Source: Leucobacter weissii (GTDB lineage Bacteria; Actinomycetota; Actinomycetes; Actinomycetales; Microbacteriaceae). From it: a stretch of 64,000 nt of DNA. The stretch spans positions 62,001 through 126,000 of the forward strand of contig NZ_JAGDYM010000005.1 in NCBI RefSeq assembly GCF_017565745.1, read 5' to 3'. The notes below the pieces were generated by a model. That model was not told where the DNA came from, did not search any database, and saw only the letters and a list, made by a program, of their open reading frames with translations. Below are positions 36,584-46,105 of this stretch, piece by piece. Within the stretch, counting starts at the first letter, position 1. Each line of letters opens with the position of its first letter. A program made the translations under genes and the position numbers.

Positions 36584-37969
36584 TCAGCGGCCGAGATGGG
36601 CGAGGAGCTCCGGGGCGATCCCGATGTAGCGGGGCGGGGTGAGCGCCAGGAGGCGCTGCTTCGCCTCGTCCCCGATGTCGAGATCCGCGACGAATGCCGC
36701 CAGCTCGCCCCGCCCGATCCTCCGGCCGCGGGTGAGCTCCTTGAGCGCCGCGTAGGGGTCGCTGATCGACGAGCGCCCCGCCGCGACCTCCGCTCGGATC
36801 ACCGTCTGGATCGCTTCGGCCAGCACCTCCCAGTTCTCGTCGAGATCCTCGGCGAGCACCTCGGGCGCCGCGTCGATCCGCCCGAGCCCCTTGAGGATGT
36901 TGTCGAGCGCCAGCACCGAGTGCCCGAGGCCGACGCCGATGTTCCGCTGCGCGGAGGAGTCGGTGAGGTCGCGCTGCCAGCGGCTCGTCACCAGGGTCGC
37001 GGCCAGCGAGTCGAGGATCGCGTTCGAGAGCTCGAGGTTCGCCTCCGCGTTCTCGAAGCGGATCGGGTTGACCTTGTGCGGCATCGTCGAGGAGCCGGTG
37101 GCGCCCGCGACCGGGATCTGGCGGAAGTAGCCGATCGAGATGTAGCTCCAGATGTCGGTGGCGAGGTTGTGCAGGATGCGGTTCACGTGCGCGACTCTCG
37201 CGTAGAGCTCCGCCTGCCAGTCGTGCGATTCGATCTGGGTGGTCAGCGGGTTCCAGGCGAGGCCGAGGCCCTCGACGAAGTCGCGCGACACGGCCTGCCA
37301 GTCGACGGAGGGGTCGGCCGCGAGATGCGCCGCGAAGGTGCCCGTCGCGCCCGAGAACTTGCCCAGGTACTCGATCCGCTCGAGCTGGGCCGTCTGCCGG
37401 CGCAGCCGATGGACGAAGACGGCGAGCTCCTTGCCCAGCGTGGTGGGTGTGGCCGGCTGCCCGTGCGTCCGGCTGAGCATCGGCAGCTCCCGGTAGCGCT
37501 CGGCCTGGGCGGCGAGCTCGGCGACCACCGCGTCCAGCCGCGGACGCCACACCTCGGAGATCGCGTCCTTCACCGTGAGCGCGTAGGAGAGGTTGTTGAT
37601 GTCCTCGCTGGTGCAGCAGACGTGGGTCAGCTCGGCGATGCGATCGAGGCCCTGGCGCGACAACTGCTCGCGCACCAGATACTCGACGGCCTTCACGTCG
37701 TGCTGGGTGGTGGCCTCGATCTCCGCGAGCCGGTCGATCTCCGGCTGCCCGAAGCCGGCGGCCCACCCGCGCAGACCCGCCAGCTCCTCGGCGGCGAGCG
37801 GGGTGCCGCCGAGCAGCGAGCGCTCGGTCAGATGGGCGAGCCACTCGACCTCGACGTGGACACGGGCACGATTGAGCCCCGCCTCCGAGAGATGGTCTCC
37901 GATGCCCTCCACCGCCGACCGGTAGCGGCCGTCGAGCGGGCTGATGGGCTGCGGGGGCAGGTGCGTCAT
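36584..37969 (-). CDS. purB: Adenylosuccinate lyase
   Basis: 461-residue lyase acting twice in purine synthesis: SAICAR to AICAR plus fumarate, and adenylosuccinate to AMP. Signature GSSTMPHKVNPIRFENAE (about residues 296-313) holds the flexible-loop catalytic serine. MTHLPPQPISPLDGRYRSAVE is the family start, with GGAG upstream of this ATG; 18 more in-frame codons upstream are excluded. The C-terminus is FAVADLDIG…YIGIAPELLAHLGR-like. No other pur genes are nearby. Confidence 0.96.
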   Translation of the reverse strand: MTHLPPQPISPLDGRYRSAVEGIGDHLSEAGLNRARVHVEVEWLAHLTERSLLGGTPLAAEELAGLRGWAAGFGQPEIDRLAEIEATTQHDVKAVEYLVREQLSRQGLDRIAELTHVCCTSEDINNLSYALTVKDAISEVWRPRLDAVVAELAAQAERYRELPMLSRTHGQPATPTTLGKELAVFVHRLRRQTAQLERIEYLGKFSGATGTFAAHLAADPSVDWQAVSRDFVEGLGLAWNPLTTQIESHDWQAELYARVAHVNRILHNLATDIWSYISIGYFRQIPVAGATGSSTMPHKVNPIRFENAEANLELSNAILDSLAATLVTSRWQRDLTDSSAQRNIGVGLGHSVLALDNILKGLGRIDAAPEVLAEDLDENWEVLAEAIQTVIRAEVAAGRSSISDPYAALKELTRGRRIGRGELAAFVADLDIGDEAKQRLLALTPPRYIGIAPELLAHLGR

Positions 37970-38101
37970 GTGCGGTTCTCCGTGCGTTGGTGCGGGTGGG
38001 GGCGCGCGCGACGCCCTCACCATTCTCCCCCATCGGGCTCGGGTCCATCGAGTCCGCTCCGGGCCTCGGCGCGCACCGACGGCCGCGGATCCTCGGAGCC
38101 G

Positions 38102-38509
38102 TCAGCGATCCCGCTTCTTGCCGGTGCCGAGCAGGCCGTTCATGAGCCCGGAGAGGACGGAGAGGACGAGCGCGCCGAGCACGCCCCACCAGAAGCCGTC
38201 GACCCGGAGGCCGAAGCCCGCGAGATCGGAGAGCCAGGCGACCACCCAGATGAGCAGGCCGTTGACGATCAGCCCGAAGAGCCCGAGGGTGATGATGTAG
38301 AGCGGGATCGAGACGAAGCGGACGATCTTGCCGAGGGTCGCATTGACGAGGCCGAAGACGAGCGCGACGATGACGAGGGTGAGGATCCGGCCGTAGTTGT
38401 CGTCGGCGAGCGGATCGAGCCAGAAGCCGTGATCGCCGCTGCCGCCCACGAGGAGCGTCGTCAGCCACAGCGCGAAGGCGCTGACGAGCACGCGGACGAT
38501 CGATCGCAT
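38102..38509 (-). CDS. Phage holin family protein (four-helix membrane protein)
   Basis: 135 residues starting MRSIVRVLVSAFALWLTTLL with four predicted membrane helices and a basic end (GTGKKRDR). It matches the Phage_holin_4_2 family (also called DUF-type YvlD proteins), which are usually chromosomal and have no lysis genes near them. No phage gene is in the window, so a holin role is unlikely. The frame is open upstream into the antisense of the E1alpha gene and was trimmed at the ATG. Confidence 0.85.
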   Translation of the reverse strand: MRSIVRVLVSAFALWLTTLLVGGSGDHGFWLDPLADDNYGRILTLVIVALVFGLVNATLGKIVRFVSIPLYIITLGLFGLIVNGLLIWVVAWLSDLAGFGLRVDGFWWGVLGALVLSVLSGLMNGLLGTGKKRDR

Positions 38510-38590
38510 GCCTCCAGTCTGCCAGGTGTGCCCGGGAGGGCGCCAGGGTATATCCCGCGTCCGCGATAGGTGCTCGTTACACTTGTTCGG

Positions 38591-39766
38591 GTGAGTCAGA
38601 CTGCACCGCTCGCGTTCGACATGATCGACCCCGAGCCGATCCGCTTCATCGACGCGGAGGGCGCGTACGCCCCCTCCGCGACGGCGGCCGAGTACGCGAG
38701 CGAACTCGAGTCCGTCGGCGAATCCGACTTCCGCGAGTGGTACCGGCAGATGGTCGCGACCCGCGCCTTCGACACGGAGTGCACCCATCTCCAGCGGCAG
38801 GGCCAGCTGGCGCTCTGGGTGCCGAGCGTCGGGCAGGAGGGCTGCCAGGTCGGCCTCGCGGGCGCGCTCGAGCCCCGGGACCACGTCTTCCCCGCCTACC
38901 GCGAGCATCTGGTCGCGAGAGCGCGCGGCGTCGGGTTCCTGCAGGTGGCGGCCCAGTTCCGCGGGCTCACCCACGGGGGCTGGGACGTGACCGATCCCGC
39001 CAACGGCAACTTCCACCTCTACACCCTCGTGCTCGGAGCGCAGACGCAGCACGCCACCGGATACGCGCTCGGCCAACTGCTCGACGCCAAGCGACGCGAG
39101 GGCGACGGAGCGCTCGACGCCGGCGAGGCGGGCACGCCCACCGGCGAGGCGACCATGGTGTTCTTCGGCGACGGCACCACCAGCCAGGGCGAGGCCAGCG
39201 AGGCGCTCGTCTTCGCCGCGAGCTATCAGACCCCCGAGGTGTTCGTCGTGCAGAACAACCGCTGGGCCATCTCCGTGCCGGTCGCCCGGCAGTCCCGCAC
39301 GCCGCTGTACCGCCGCGGGCTCGGCTTCGGGATCCGCAGCGCGCAGATCGACGGCAACGACCCGCTCGCCGCCTACGCGGTCGGCCGTCGCTTCCTCCGC
39401 GAGGCCCGCGCCGGAGGCGGCCCCGGGTACATCGAGGCGCTCACCTACCGCATCGGCGCGCACACCACCAGCGACGACCCCACCCGGTACCGCGCGGAGG
39501 GCGAGCTCGAGGAGTGGCAGCGCAAGGATCCGATCCTGCGCCTGGAGGCCCATCTGCGGTCGCTCGGCGTGCCCGACGACTTCTTCGAGACGGCGCGGCG
39601 GGAGGCGGACGCGGAGGCCAAGCAGGTGCGCGACGCGATCCTCAGCCTGCCCGAGCCGGAGGCCGACAGCATGTTCGCCAACGTCTACAGCGAGCCGCAT
39701 CCCCGCATCGAGGAGCAGCGGGAGTGGCTCGAGCGCTACGAGGCGTCGTTCGAGGGGGCGGAATGA
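38591..39766 (+). CDS. bkdA: Branched-chain 2-oxoacid dehydrogenase E1 subunit alpha
   Basis: 391-residue thiamine-diphosphate decarboxylase subunit. The ThDP motif runs from VFFGDGTTSQGEASEAL to VVQNNRWAIS (about residues 190-222). It makes an alpha2beta2 E1 with the next gene. The motif FRGLTHGGWDVTDPANGNFHLYT and the E2 partner are of the branched-chain/acetoin type, so branched-chain oxoacids are more likely than pyruvate (inference). GTG at 38591 follows CTTGTTCGG; a longer frame is possible. The stop overlaps the E1beta ATG by 4 nt. Confidence 0.9.
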   Translation: MSQTAPLAFDMIDPEPIRFIDAEGAYAPSATAAEYASELESVGESDFREWYRQMVATRAFDTECTHLQRQGQLALWVPSVGQEGCQVGLAGALEPRDHVFPAYREHLVARARGVGFLQVAAQFRGLTHGGWDVTDPANGNFHLYTLVLGAQTQHATGYALGQLLDAKRREGDGALDAGEAGTPTGEATMVFFGDGTTSQGEASEALVFAASYQTPEVFVVQNNRWAISVPVARQSRTPLYRRGLGFGIRSAQIDGNDPLAAYAVGRRFLREARAGGGPGYIEALTYRIGAHTTSDDPTRYRAEGELEEWQRKDPILRLEAHLRSLGVPDDFFETARREADAEAKQVRDAILSLPEPEADSMFANVYSEPHPRIEEQREWLERYEASFEGAE

Positions 39767-40785
39767 GCACCGGAGGGACCGAGGCGAGCAGCGTCGCCGC
39801 GCTGAGCGAGCGGTCGTCGCTGCCGATCGCCAAGGCCATCAACGAGGGTCTGCGCGCCGCCATGGCCGCCGACGAGCGCGTGCTGCTGATGGGCGAGGAC
39901 ATCGGCCCCCTCGGCGGCGTGTTCCGGGTGACCGACGGGCTGCAGCGCGATTTCGGATCCGCGCGCGTGCTCGACACCCCGCTCGCCGAGGCCGGGATCG
40001 TCGGGAGCGCCATCGGCCTCGCCATGCGCGGCTACCGGCCCGTCCTTGAGATCCAGTTCGAGGGCTTCATCTTCCCCGCCATGAACCAGATCGTGTCGCA
40101 GCTCGCCAAGATCACGAGCCGCCACGACGGGCGCGTCTCGATGCCGATCGTGATCCGCGTGCCCTACGGCGGGCACATCGGCGCGGTGGAGCATCACCAG
40201 GAGAGTCCGGAGGCGTACTTCTCCCACACGCCCGGGCTCCGGGTGGTCGCTCCGTCGAACGCGCACGACGCCTACTGGATGATCCAGCAGGCCATCGCCT
40301 CCGACGACCCGGTGCTCTTCTTCGAGCCGAAGGCGAAGTACTGGCAGAAGGGCGAGGTCGATCCGAGCGCCCCCGCCGCCGAGCTGCACCGCACCCGTGT
40401 CGCGAGGGAGGGCGCCGACTGCACCCTCGTGGGGCACGGGGCCATGGTCACCGTGCTGCTCCAGGCCGCGGAGATCGCGGAGAGCGAGGGCACCGGCCTC
40501 GAGGTCGTGGATCTGCGCAGCCTCTCCCCCGTCGACTACGAGCCGGTGCTGGCGTCGGTGCGCAAGACCGGGCGCCTCGTCGTCGCGCAGGAGGCGCAGG
40601 GCAACGCGAGCGTCGGGAGCGAGATCGCCGCGCACGTGGCCGAGCACGCCTTCTACTCGCTGCAGGCCCCCGTGCTGCGCGTCAGCGGCTACGACGTGCC
40701 GTTCCCCCCGGCCAAGCTCGAGGGGCTGTATCTGCCGGACGCCGACCGCGTGCTCGAGGCCGTCGACCGCAGCATGCGCTATTGA
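39763..40785 (+). CDS. bkdB: 2-oxoacid dehydrogenase E1 subunit beta
   Basis: 340 residues starting MSTGGTEASSVAALSE. Contains the transketolase pyrimidine domain with LLMGEDIGPLGGVFRVTDGL and EAGIVGSAIGLAMRGYRPV, and a C-terminal transketolase domain (VVDLRSLSPVDYEPVLASVRKTGRLVVAQEA). The glutamate that activates ThDP is the E of MGEDI. Coupled to E1alpha by a 4-nt overlap and 96 nt before E2. Confidence 0.94.
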   Translation: MSTGGTEASSVAALSERSSLPIAKAINEGLRAAMAADERVLLMGEDIGPLGGVFRVTDGLQRDFGSARVLDTPLAEAGIVGSAIGLAMRGYRPVLEIQFEGFIFPAMNQIVSQLAKITSRHDGRVSMPIVIRVPYGGHIGAVEHHQESPEAYFSHTPGLRVVAPSNAHDAYWMIQQAIASDDPVLFFEPKAKYWQKGEVDPSAPAAELHRTRVAREGADCTLVGHGAMVTVLLQAAEIAESEGTGLEVVDLRSLSPVDYEPVLASVRKTGRLVVAQEAQGNASVGSEIAAHVAEHAFYSLQAPVLRVSGYDVPFPPAKLEGLYLPDADRVLEAVDRSMRY

Positions 40786-40881
40786 CGACGCCGGCCGAGA
40801 TGGCCGACGCGCGGCACGCGCCGTGACATAGGCTCGGAGTATCCGAGCCGCGGAAGTATCCGAGCAATCCGAGGAGCCACG

Positions 40882-42243
40882 ATGAGCGAACAGGTCTTCC
40901 CCCTTCCCGACGTCGGTGAGGGGCTCACCGAAGCCGAGGTCGTGACCTGGTTCGTCGGACCCGGCGACACGGTCGAACTCAACCAGGTGATCTGCGAGAT
41001 CGAGACCGCCAAGTCGCTGGTCGAGCTGCCGTCCCCGTTCACCGGGCGGGTGCGCGAACTGCTCGTCGAGCCCGGGCAGACGGTGCCGGTCGGCGCGCCG
41101 ATCCTCCGCATCGAAGTGGCGGGCGACGGTGCGGGGCCCGACGCGCCTGGCGATGACGCGTCCGGGGGCGCCGCGGAGTCGGACGAGACCCGGGAGGCGG
41201 TGCAGGACACCGCCGACAGCGTGGAGCGCCCCGAGGAGCGCGACGGGGCGGTGCTCGTCGGATACGGCACGGGAGGCGCGGTGCGCTCGCGGCGACGCCG
41301 CGGGGGCGAGCCGCTGCTCGACGGAGCGGAATCCGCGGGCGGCGGAGCCCGCGCTCACGCGGTGATACCGGTGGCCGACGCCGCGCCCGTCATCGCGAAG
41401 CCGCCCATCCGCAAGCTCGCGAAGGACCTGGGCGTCGATCTCGCCCAGGTGGCCGGTTCGGGGATCGCGGGCGAGATCCTCCGCGACGACGTGGTGCGCG
41501 CGGCGTCGCAGGCCAGCCTGTTCCGCAATATCGAGACGCCGGAGGCGCCGAGCGCCCGCGAGGAGCGGATCCCGCTGAAGGGCATGCGCAAGCAGATCGC
41601 GAAGGCGATGGTGACGAGCGCGTTCGAGGCGCCGCACGTCAGCGTGTTCACCGAGGTCGATGCGACCCGCACCATGGAGTTCGTGAGACGGCTGAAGGGC
41701 TCGACCGAGTTCGCCGGCACCAAGGTGTCGCCGCTGCTGATCTTCGCGAAGGCGATGCTCTGGGCGATCAGGAGGAGCCCCGAGGTCAACTCGACCTTCA
41801 CGGAGAGCGAGATCATCCGCCACAACTTCGTCAACCTCGGGATCGCGGCGGCCACGCCGCGCGGCCTCGTCGTGCCGAACATCAAGGAGGCGCAGAGCCT
41901 CAGCCTGCTCGAGCTCGCACGGGCGATCGAGCAGCTGACCATCACCGCGCGCGACGGGCGGACGCAGCCCGTCGAGATGCAGGACGGCACGATCACGATC
42001 ACCAACATCGGCGTGTTCGGGATGGATTTCGGCACGCCGATCCTCAATCCGGGCGAGTGCGCCATCATGGCGATGGGCACCATCCGGGAGAAGCCGTGGG
42101 TGGTCGACGGCGAGGTGCGTCCCCGGATGGTGACGACGGTGGGCGGATCCTTCGACCACCGCATCGTCGACGGCGACGTCGTCTCGAGGTTCGTCGCCGA
42201 CGTCGCGTCGGTCCTCGAGGAGCCCGCGCTGCTGCTGGACTGA
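40882..42243 (+). CDS. bkdC: Dihydrolipoamide acyltransferase E2
   Basis: 453 residues with one lipoyl domain (lipoylated Lys in [10 protein letters not shown], about residue 43), a linker, a peripheral subunit-binding domain ([20 protein letters not shown], about residues 173-192) and the catalytic domain ending [15 protein letters not shown] (about residues 423-437; the His and Asp are the acyltransferase residues). The E1-binding domain is present. No E3 (lipoamide dehydrogenase) is in the cluster, so E3 must come from elsewhere. Good AGGAG before the ATG. Confidence 0.94.
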   Translation: MSEQVFPLPDVGEGLTEAEVVTWFVGPGDTVELNQVICEIETAKSLVELPSPFTGRVRELLVEPGQTVPVGAPILRIEVAGDGAGPDAPGDDASGGAAESDETREAVQDTADSVERPEERDGAVLVGYGTGGAVRSRRRRGGEPLLDGAESAGGGARAHAVIPVADAAPVIAKPPIRKLAKDLGVDLAQVAGSGIAGEILRDDVVRAASQASLFRNIETPEAPSAREERIPLKGMRKQIAKAMVTSAFEAPHVSVFTEVDATRTMEFVRRLKGSTEFAGTKVSPLLIFAKAMLWAIRRSPEVNSTFTESEIIRHNFVNLGIAAATPRGLVVPNIKEAQSLSLLELARAIEQLTITARDGRTQPVEMQDGTITITNIGVFGMDFGTPILNPGECAIMAMGTIREKPWVVDGEVRPRMVTTVGGSFDHRIVDGDVVSRFVADVASVLEEPALLLD

Positions 42244-42459
42244 GCCCGCCCAGCCCGGGCCGCCGAATATATTCTCCGATATGGCCGGATCGCCGGTGCG
42301 CATTCGGTAGTCTGATGATTCCGACTCCCGGGCTGCGGCGGATCCCGCGCCCCGGCGGGCGGGGTCGTGCGGTCGAACCATGCGCGATGACCCTTCGGGC
42401 AGTCTACGATCATGCGCGCCGTCTGCGAGCGCATCGACCCCTATGAGTGAGGTACTCCC

Positions 42460-43650
42460 ATGACCGTTTCCACCGACACGACTCACGACGGACTCGCTCA
42501 GGCGCAGACGGTGACCGAGGAGCAGATCTTCGCGGCGCACGAGGGCGGCAAGCTCCGCGTCGAGCTCACCGACCCGCTCGAGGACCGGCGGGACCTGTCG
42601 ATCGCGTACACGCCGGGCGTCGCGCAGGTGAGCCGCGCCATCGCGAAGGATCCCGCCCTGGCGAAGACCCACACCTGGGCGGCGCGCCTCGTCGCGGTCG
42701 TCTCGGACGGCACGGCCGTGCTCGGCCTGGGCGACATCGGCGCCAGCGCCTCGCTTCCCGTGATGGAGGGCAAGAGCGCGCTGTTCAAGCGCTTCGCCGG
42801 GCTCGACTCGATCCCGATCGTCCTCGACACGACCGACCCCGACGAGATCGTCGAGACGCTCGTCCGCATCGCGCCGAGCTTCGGGGCCGTCAATCTCGAG
42901 GACATCTCCGCGCCCCGCTGCTTCGAGGTCGAGCGCCGTCTCATCGAGGCGCTCGACATTCCCGTCATGCACGACGACCAGCACGGCACGGCCATCGTCG
43001 TGCTCGCGGCCCTCACGAACGCGCTCAAGGTGGTGGGCAAGGAGCTCGAGGACGTGAGGGTCGTGATCTCTGGCGCCGGCTCCGCGGGCATCGCCGTCGC
43101 GGAGATCCTGCTCGCCTCGGGGGTGCACGATCTGATCGTCATCGACTCGAAGGGTGCGCTGCACACCGAGCGCGACGACATCCGGCACATGAAGTTCGAC
43201 ATGGCGCAGCGCAGCAACCCGAGGGGCGTCTCCGGCGGGACCGAGGCCGCGCTGCAGGGGGCCGACGTGTTCATCGGCGTCTCGTCGTCGCAGGTGCCCG
43301 AGGCGCACGTGGCGGAGATGGCGGAGGGCGCGATCGTGTTCGCCCTCTCCAACCCGGACCCCGAGATCGCGCCCGAAGCGGCCCGGCGCCACGCCGCGGT
43401 CGTGGCGACCGGCCGCAGCGACTTCCCGAACCAGATCAACAACGTGCTCGCGTTCCCCGGGGTGTTCCGCGGGGCGCTCGACGCGGGCGCGCGCCGGATC
43501 ACCACGGAGATGAAGCTGGCGGCGGCGCGGGCCATCGCCGACCTGGTGCCCGAGCCCGAAGCGGAGCTGATCGTGCCCAACCCCTTCACCCCCGGCGTCG
43601 CCGAAGCGGTCGCCGCGGCGGTGATCTCCGCGGTCGAGCCCGGGGAATAG
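42460..43650 (+). CDS. NAD(P)-dependent malic enzyme
   Basis: 396-residue malate to pyruvate decarboxylating dehydrogenase. YTPGVAQVSRAI carries the catalytic tyrosine region (about residue 48), VSDGTAVLGLGDIG follows, HDDQHGTAIV (about residue 172) holds metal ligands, and ISGAGSAGIAVAEIL is the Rossmann fold. It is the short bacterial type without a phosphotransacetylase tail. GAGG lies 8 nt before the ATG. The 216 nt upstream hold its promoter; nothing specific is visible there. Confidence 0.94.
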   Translation: MTVSTDTTHDGLAQAQTVTEEQIFAAHEGGKLRVELTDPLEDRRDLSIAYTPGVAQVSRAIAKDPALAKTHTWAARLVAVVSDGTAVLGLGDIGASASLPVMEGKSALFKRFAGLDSIPIVLDTTDPDEIVETLVRIAPSFGAVNLEDISAPRCFEVERRLIEALDIPVMHDDQHGTAIVVLAALTNALKVVGKELEDVRVVISGAGSAGIAVAEILLASGVHDLIVIDSKGALHTERDDIRHMKFDMAQRSNPRGVSGGTEAALQGADVFIGVSSSQVPEAHVAEMAEGAIVFALSNPDPEIAPEAARRHAAVVATGRSDFPNQINNVLAFPGVFRGALDAGARRITTEMKLAAARAIADLVPEPEAELIVPNPFTPGVAEAVAAAVISAVEPGE

Positions 43651-43795
43651 CGGACTGCGGCTCCCCCGCCCCGCCTCCGCGCATGCCGGTTCCGCGCGTG
43701 TCCTCACCCGGCGAGATGTCGTGAGAACGGTCTCCGGCACGGCCGGACGGCAACCGTACGTGCGGCACCGTCGCGGGCGCGCGAAGCCGGGGCTT

Positions 43796-43824
43796 TTGGA
43801 GTCGAGCGGTTGAGTTGCTAAGCT
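43796..43824 (+). promoter_or_regulatory. Candidate promoter of tRNA-Leu
   Basis: TTGGAG (43796-43801) and TAAGCT (43819-43824), 17-nt spacer, about 40 nt before the tRNA-Leu gene. Confidence 0.5.
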
Positions 43825-43863
43825 GGTCGGGTTGTGCGGTGTTTCAGCACCGAGCAGCAGTGC

Positions 43864-43947
43864 GCGCGAGTGGCGGAATTGGCAGACGCGCTGGCTTCAG
43901 GTGCCAGTGCCCGCAAGGGCGTGGGGGTTCAAGTCCCCCCTCGCGCA
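43864..43947 (+). tRNA. tRNA-Leu (CAG)
   Basis: 84-nt class II tRNA. Acceptor GCGCGAG/CTCGCGC, anticodon arm CTGGCTTCAGGTGCCAG with anticodon CAG, long variable arm TGCCCGCAAGGGCG, T-arm GGGGGTTCAAGTCCCCC. No encoded CCA. Confidence 0.96.
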
Positions 43948-44075
43948 CAGGGATACGATTCGAACCGGGCGGCCGGGCCTCTTTCAGGGGGGTTCCGGCT
44001 CCTCTCTTCTCGTGGCGCACCTCCAGCTCCCGGCCGTCGGCCTGGACGTGTCGCATCCGTACCGAGGGGCTGAGA

Positions 44076-44552
44076 ATGAGGCTGCGCGCGCTTACCGCAG
44101 CAGACTCCTCGATTCTGAGCGAAGCGACGTCGCTGAACTTGAACTGGGGCGGGACGCGCTTCTCAGCAGGCGAGGTGCGTGTGAACCCGCACTTTCGGCA
44201 CTACACCGAACTCGTGCCGGCGCGGGGCGACTTCGGGTATCTTCTGGAAGACGATGCGGGATGGGTGGCCGTGGCCTGGGTGCTCTTTCTCGACCGGCGC
44301 GATCCCGGCTACGGGTACATCCGCGACGGCGTCCCCGAACTGAGCATCTGCACCAAGCCGTCTCGCCGGGGCCGAGGCCACGGGAGTCGTCTACTGAGCC
44401 GCATCCTCGACGGCGCACGCCGCCGACGGCTTGCGGCCATCGCGCTGAGCGTCGAAGACGGCAACCCGGCATGCCGCCTGTACGAGCGGATGGGCTTCAC
44501 GGTGGTCCCCGAGGCCGCGAACCCGGGGACGATGATTCTCGTCACAGACTGA
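44076..44552 (+). CDS. GNAT-family acetyltransferase
   Basis: 158 residues starting MRLRALTAADSSILSEATSL. GNAT core: GYLLEDDAGWVAVAWVLFLD, then the acetyl-CoA binding region TKPSRRGRGHGSRLLSRILDGARR (motif Q/RxxGxG/A as RGRGHGSRLL) and CRLYERMGFTVV near the end. It transfers an acetyl group from acetyl-CoA to an unknown amine or protein N-terminus. It stands between tRNA-Leu and the ferrochelatase gene; the last 163 nt before that gene are AT-rich. Confidence 0.9.
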   Translation: MRLRALTAADSSILSEATSLNLNWGGTRFSAGEVRVNPHFRHYTELVPARGDFGYLLEDDAGWVAVAWVLFLDRRDPGYGYIRDGVPELSICTKPSRRGRGHGSRLLSRILDGARRRRLAAIALSVEDGNPACRLYERMGFTVVPEAANPGTMILVTD

Positions 44553-44650
44553 GTCGCGGCGGCCCGGTCCGACACCGACGAGATCCGTGCGCACGGAGAC
44601 GAGAACCGATGGTCGTCGCCCGGCGCGACGGGTCGGATGGAACCGCGCAG

Positions 44651-44700
44651 CTGAAAATTGATATACTTATGGATATAATAAACCAAAGTAAATAACTTTT
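44651..44700 (+). promoter_or_regulatory. AT-rich control region before ferrochelatase
   Basis: About 50 nt with almost no G or C in a very GC-rich setting. GATATA occurs at 44660 and again 12 nt later at 44672, and TATAAT at 44674-44679 is a perfect minus-10, though a well-spaced minus-35 is not seen. It ends 16 nt before the ferrochelatase ATG. No match to a DtxR/IdeR box. Confidence 0.45.
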
Positions 44701-44715
44701 CTCAGGGACGTGACC

Positions 44716-45903
44716 ATGACAGACGCAGATTCCTCAACTCCCGTTGCCCACGCCTCCCCGGCCTCTGCAACGGGCGAACCGTATGCGACGGCGCCTCAGG
44801 AGTACGACGGGATCCTGCTCGCGGGATTCGGGGGGCCAGAAGGGCAGGATGACGTCATCCCGTTCCTGCGGAACGTCACGCGCGGGCGCGGCATCCCCGA
44901 TGAGCGGCTCGAGGAGGTGGCCCATCACTACCGGCACTTCGGCGGCATCAGCCCGATCAACGCCCAGAACCGGGAACTCAAGCGCGCGATCGAAGCGGAG
45001 CTCGCGGCGCGCGGCATCGACCTGCCGGTGTACTGGGGGAACCGCAACTGGGCGCCCTACCTGTCGGAAGCGGTGCAGCAGGCGGCCGACGCCGGCGATA
45101 CGCTCCTGCTCGCCTTCGCGACGAGCGCCTACAGCTCCTTCTCGAGCTGCCGCCAGTATCGCGAGGACTTCGCGAGGGTGCTCGACGAGACCGGGCTCGA
45201 CGGCACCGTCTCGATAGACAAGATCCGTCAGTTCTTCGATCATCCCGCGTTCATCGACTCGTTCGTGCCGAGCATCGCCCATGCCCTCGGCCGCTTCCTC
45301 GACGAGGGCGTGGGCCCCGGCGCGACCCGGGTGCTCTTCGCCACGCACTCGATCCCGACCGAGGACGCTCGGAGGTCGGGGCCCAGGGATCGGGACTTCG
45401 GCTCCGGTGGCGCCTATGCGGCGCAGCATCTCGCGGTCGCCGCCGCGATCATGGAGAAGGTCGGATCCTTCGACCCACGCTTGGCGGACATCGCCTGGGA
45501 GCTGGTCTACCAGTCGCGATCCGGCCCGCCGTCCCAGCCGTGGCTCGAACCCGACATCTGCGACCGGATCGAGCAGCTGCCCGCGGAGCACGTGTCGGCG
45601 ATCGCCATCTCCCCGATCGGATTCGTGAGCGATCACATGGAGGTGATGTGGGATCTCGACACCGAGGCGATCGAGGCCGCGGACGCTGCGGGCATCCGAG
45701 CCGTGAGGACGGACACCCCAGGGGCGGATCCGGTGTTCGTCGCTGGCATCGTCGATCTGATCGAGGAGCGCATCGCGGCGGTGACGCCCTCCGAACGCCC
45801 GGCGGGCACCGCGCTCGGACCCTGGTTCGACGTGTGCCGGCCCGGCTGCTGCGAGAACGTGCGGGCGGGGTTCAAACCGGTCGCCGCCGGAGTGGCTCCC
45901 TGA
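44716..45903 (+). CDS. cpfC: Coproporphyrin ferrochelatase
   Basis: 395-residue chelatase. Gram positives insert iron into coproporphyrin III, so CpfC rather than classical HemH is the likely enzyme (established for the group; inference for this gene). Motifs: YDGILLAGFGGPEGQDDV at the start, NRNWAPYL, ATSAYSSFSSCRQYR, ATHSIP with the metal-site His, and WLEPDICDRIEQL. A C-terminal CRPGCC plus an upstream Cys suggest the 2Fe-2S cluster known from actinobacterial ferrochelatases. ATG at 44716 follows CAGGGACGTGACC; a GTG two codons earlier is possible. No other haem genes are adjacent. Confidence 0.93.
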   Translation: MTDADSSTPVAHASPASATGEPYATAPQEYDGILLAGFGGPEGQDDVIPFLRNVTRGRGIPDERLEEVAHHYRHFGGISPINAQNRELKRAIEAELAARGIDLPVYWGNRNWAPYLSEAVQQAADAGDTLLLAFATSAYSSFSSCRQYREDFARVLDETGLDGTVSIDKIRQFFDHPAFIDSFVPSIAHALGRFLDEGVGPGATRVLFATHSIPTEDARRSGPRDRDFGSGGAYAAQHLAVAAAIMEKVGSFDPRLADIAWELVYQSRSGPPSQPWLEPDICDRIEQLPAEHVSAIAISPIGFVSDHMEVMWDLDTEAIEAADAAGIRAVRTDTPGADPVFVAGIVDLIEERIAAVTPSERPAGTALGPWFDVCRPGCCENVRAGFKPVAAGVAP

Positions 45904-46105
45904 GCCGGGAGCGGGTGCTCGATCGGCCGCCATGCCGACTCTCGGGGGCGCGAGGCGAACGGCGGCGCCCCCGATCCGCCTGTTAGGGTGTGTCTCGTCA
46001 CCCGGCGGAGAAGAAGGTTGGGGTTCGTCGCATGGAATGCTGCTCGTCGCGACTGAATGTCGTCGTCGATGGTCGCCTCGAGCCGCGCGCCGCGAGGGCT
46101 GAGCC

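Noticed and set aside
38102..38509. Holin-family protein taken as a prophage sign
   Set aside because: No lysin, integrase, portal or tail genes nearby; this family is widespread on chromosomes.
39736..43740. A 1334-codon minus-strand frame opposite the E1beta, E2 and malic enzyme genes
   Set aside because: The plus-strand genes are complete with all catalytic motifs; the antisense frame only reflects codon bias.
44651..44700. IdeR/DtxR iron box before ferrochelatase
   Set aside because: The AT-rich segment does not match the TTAGG-containing palindromic consensus.
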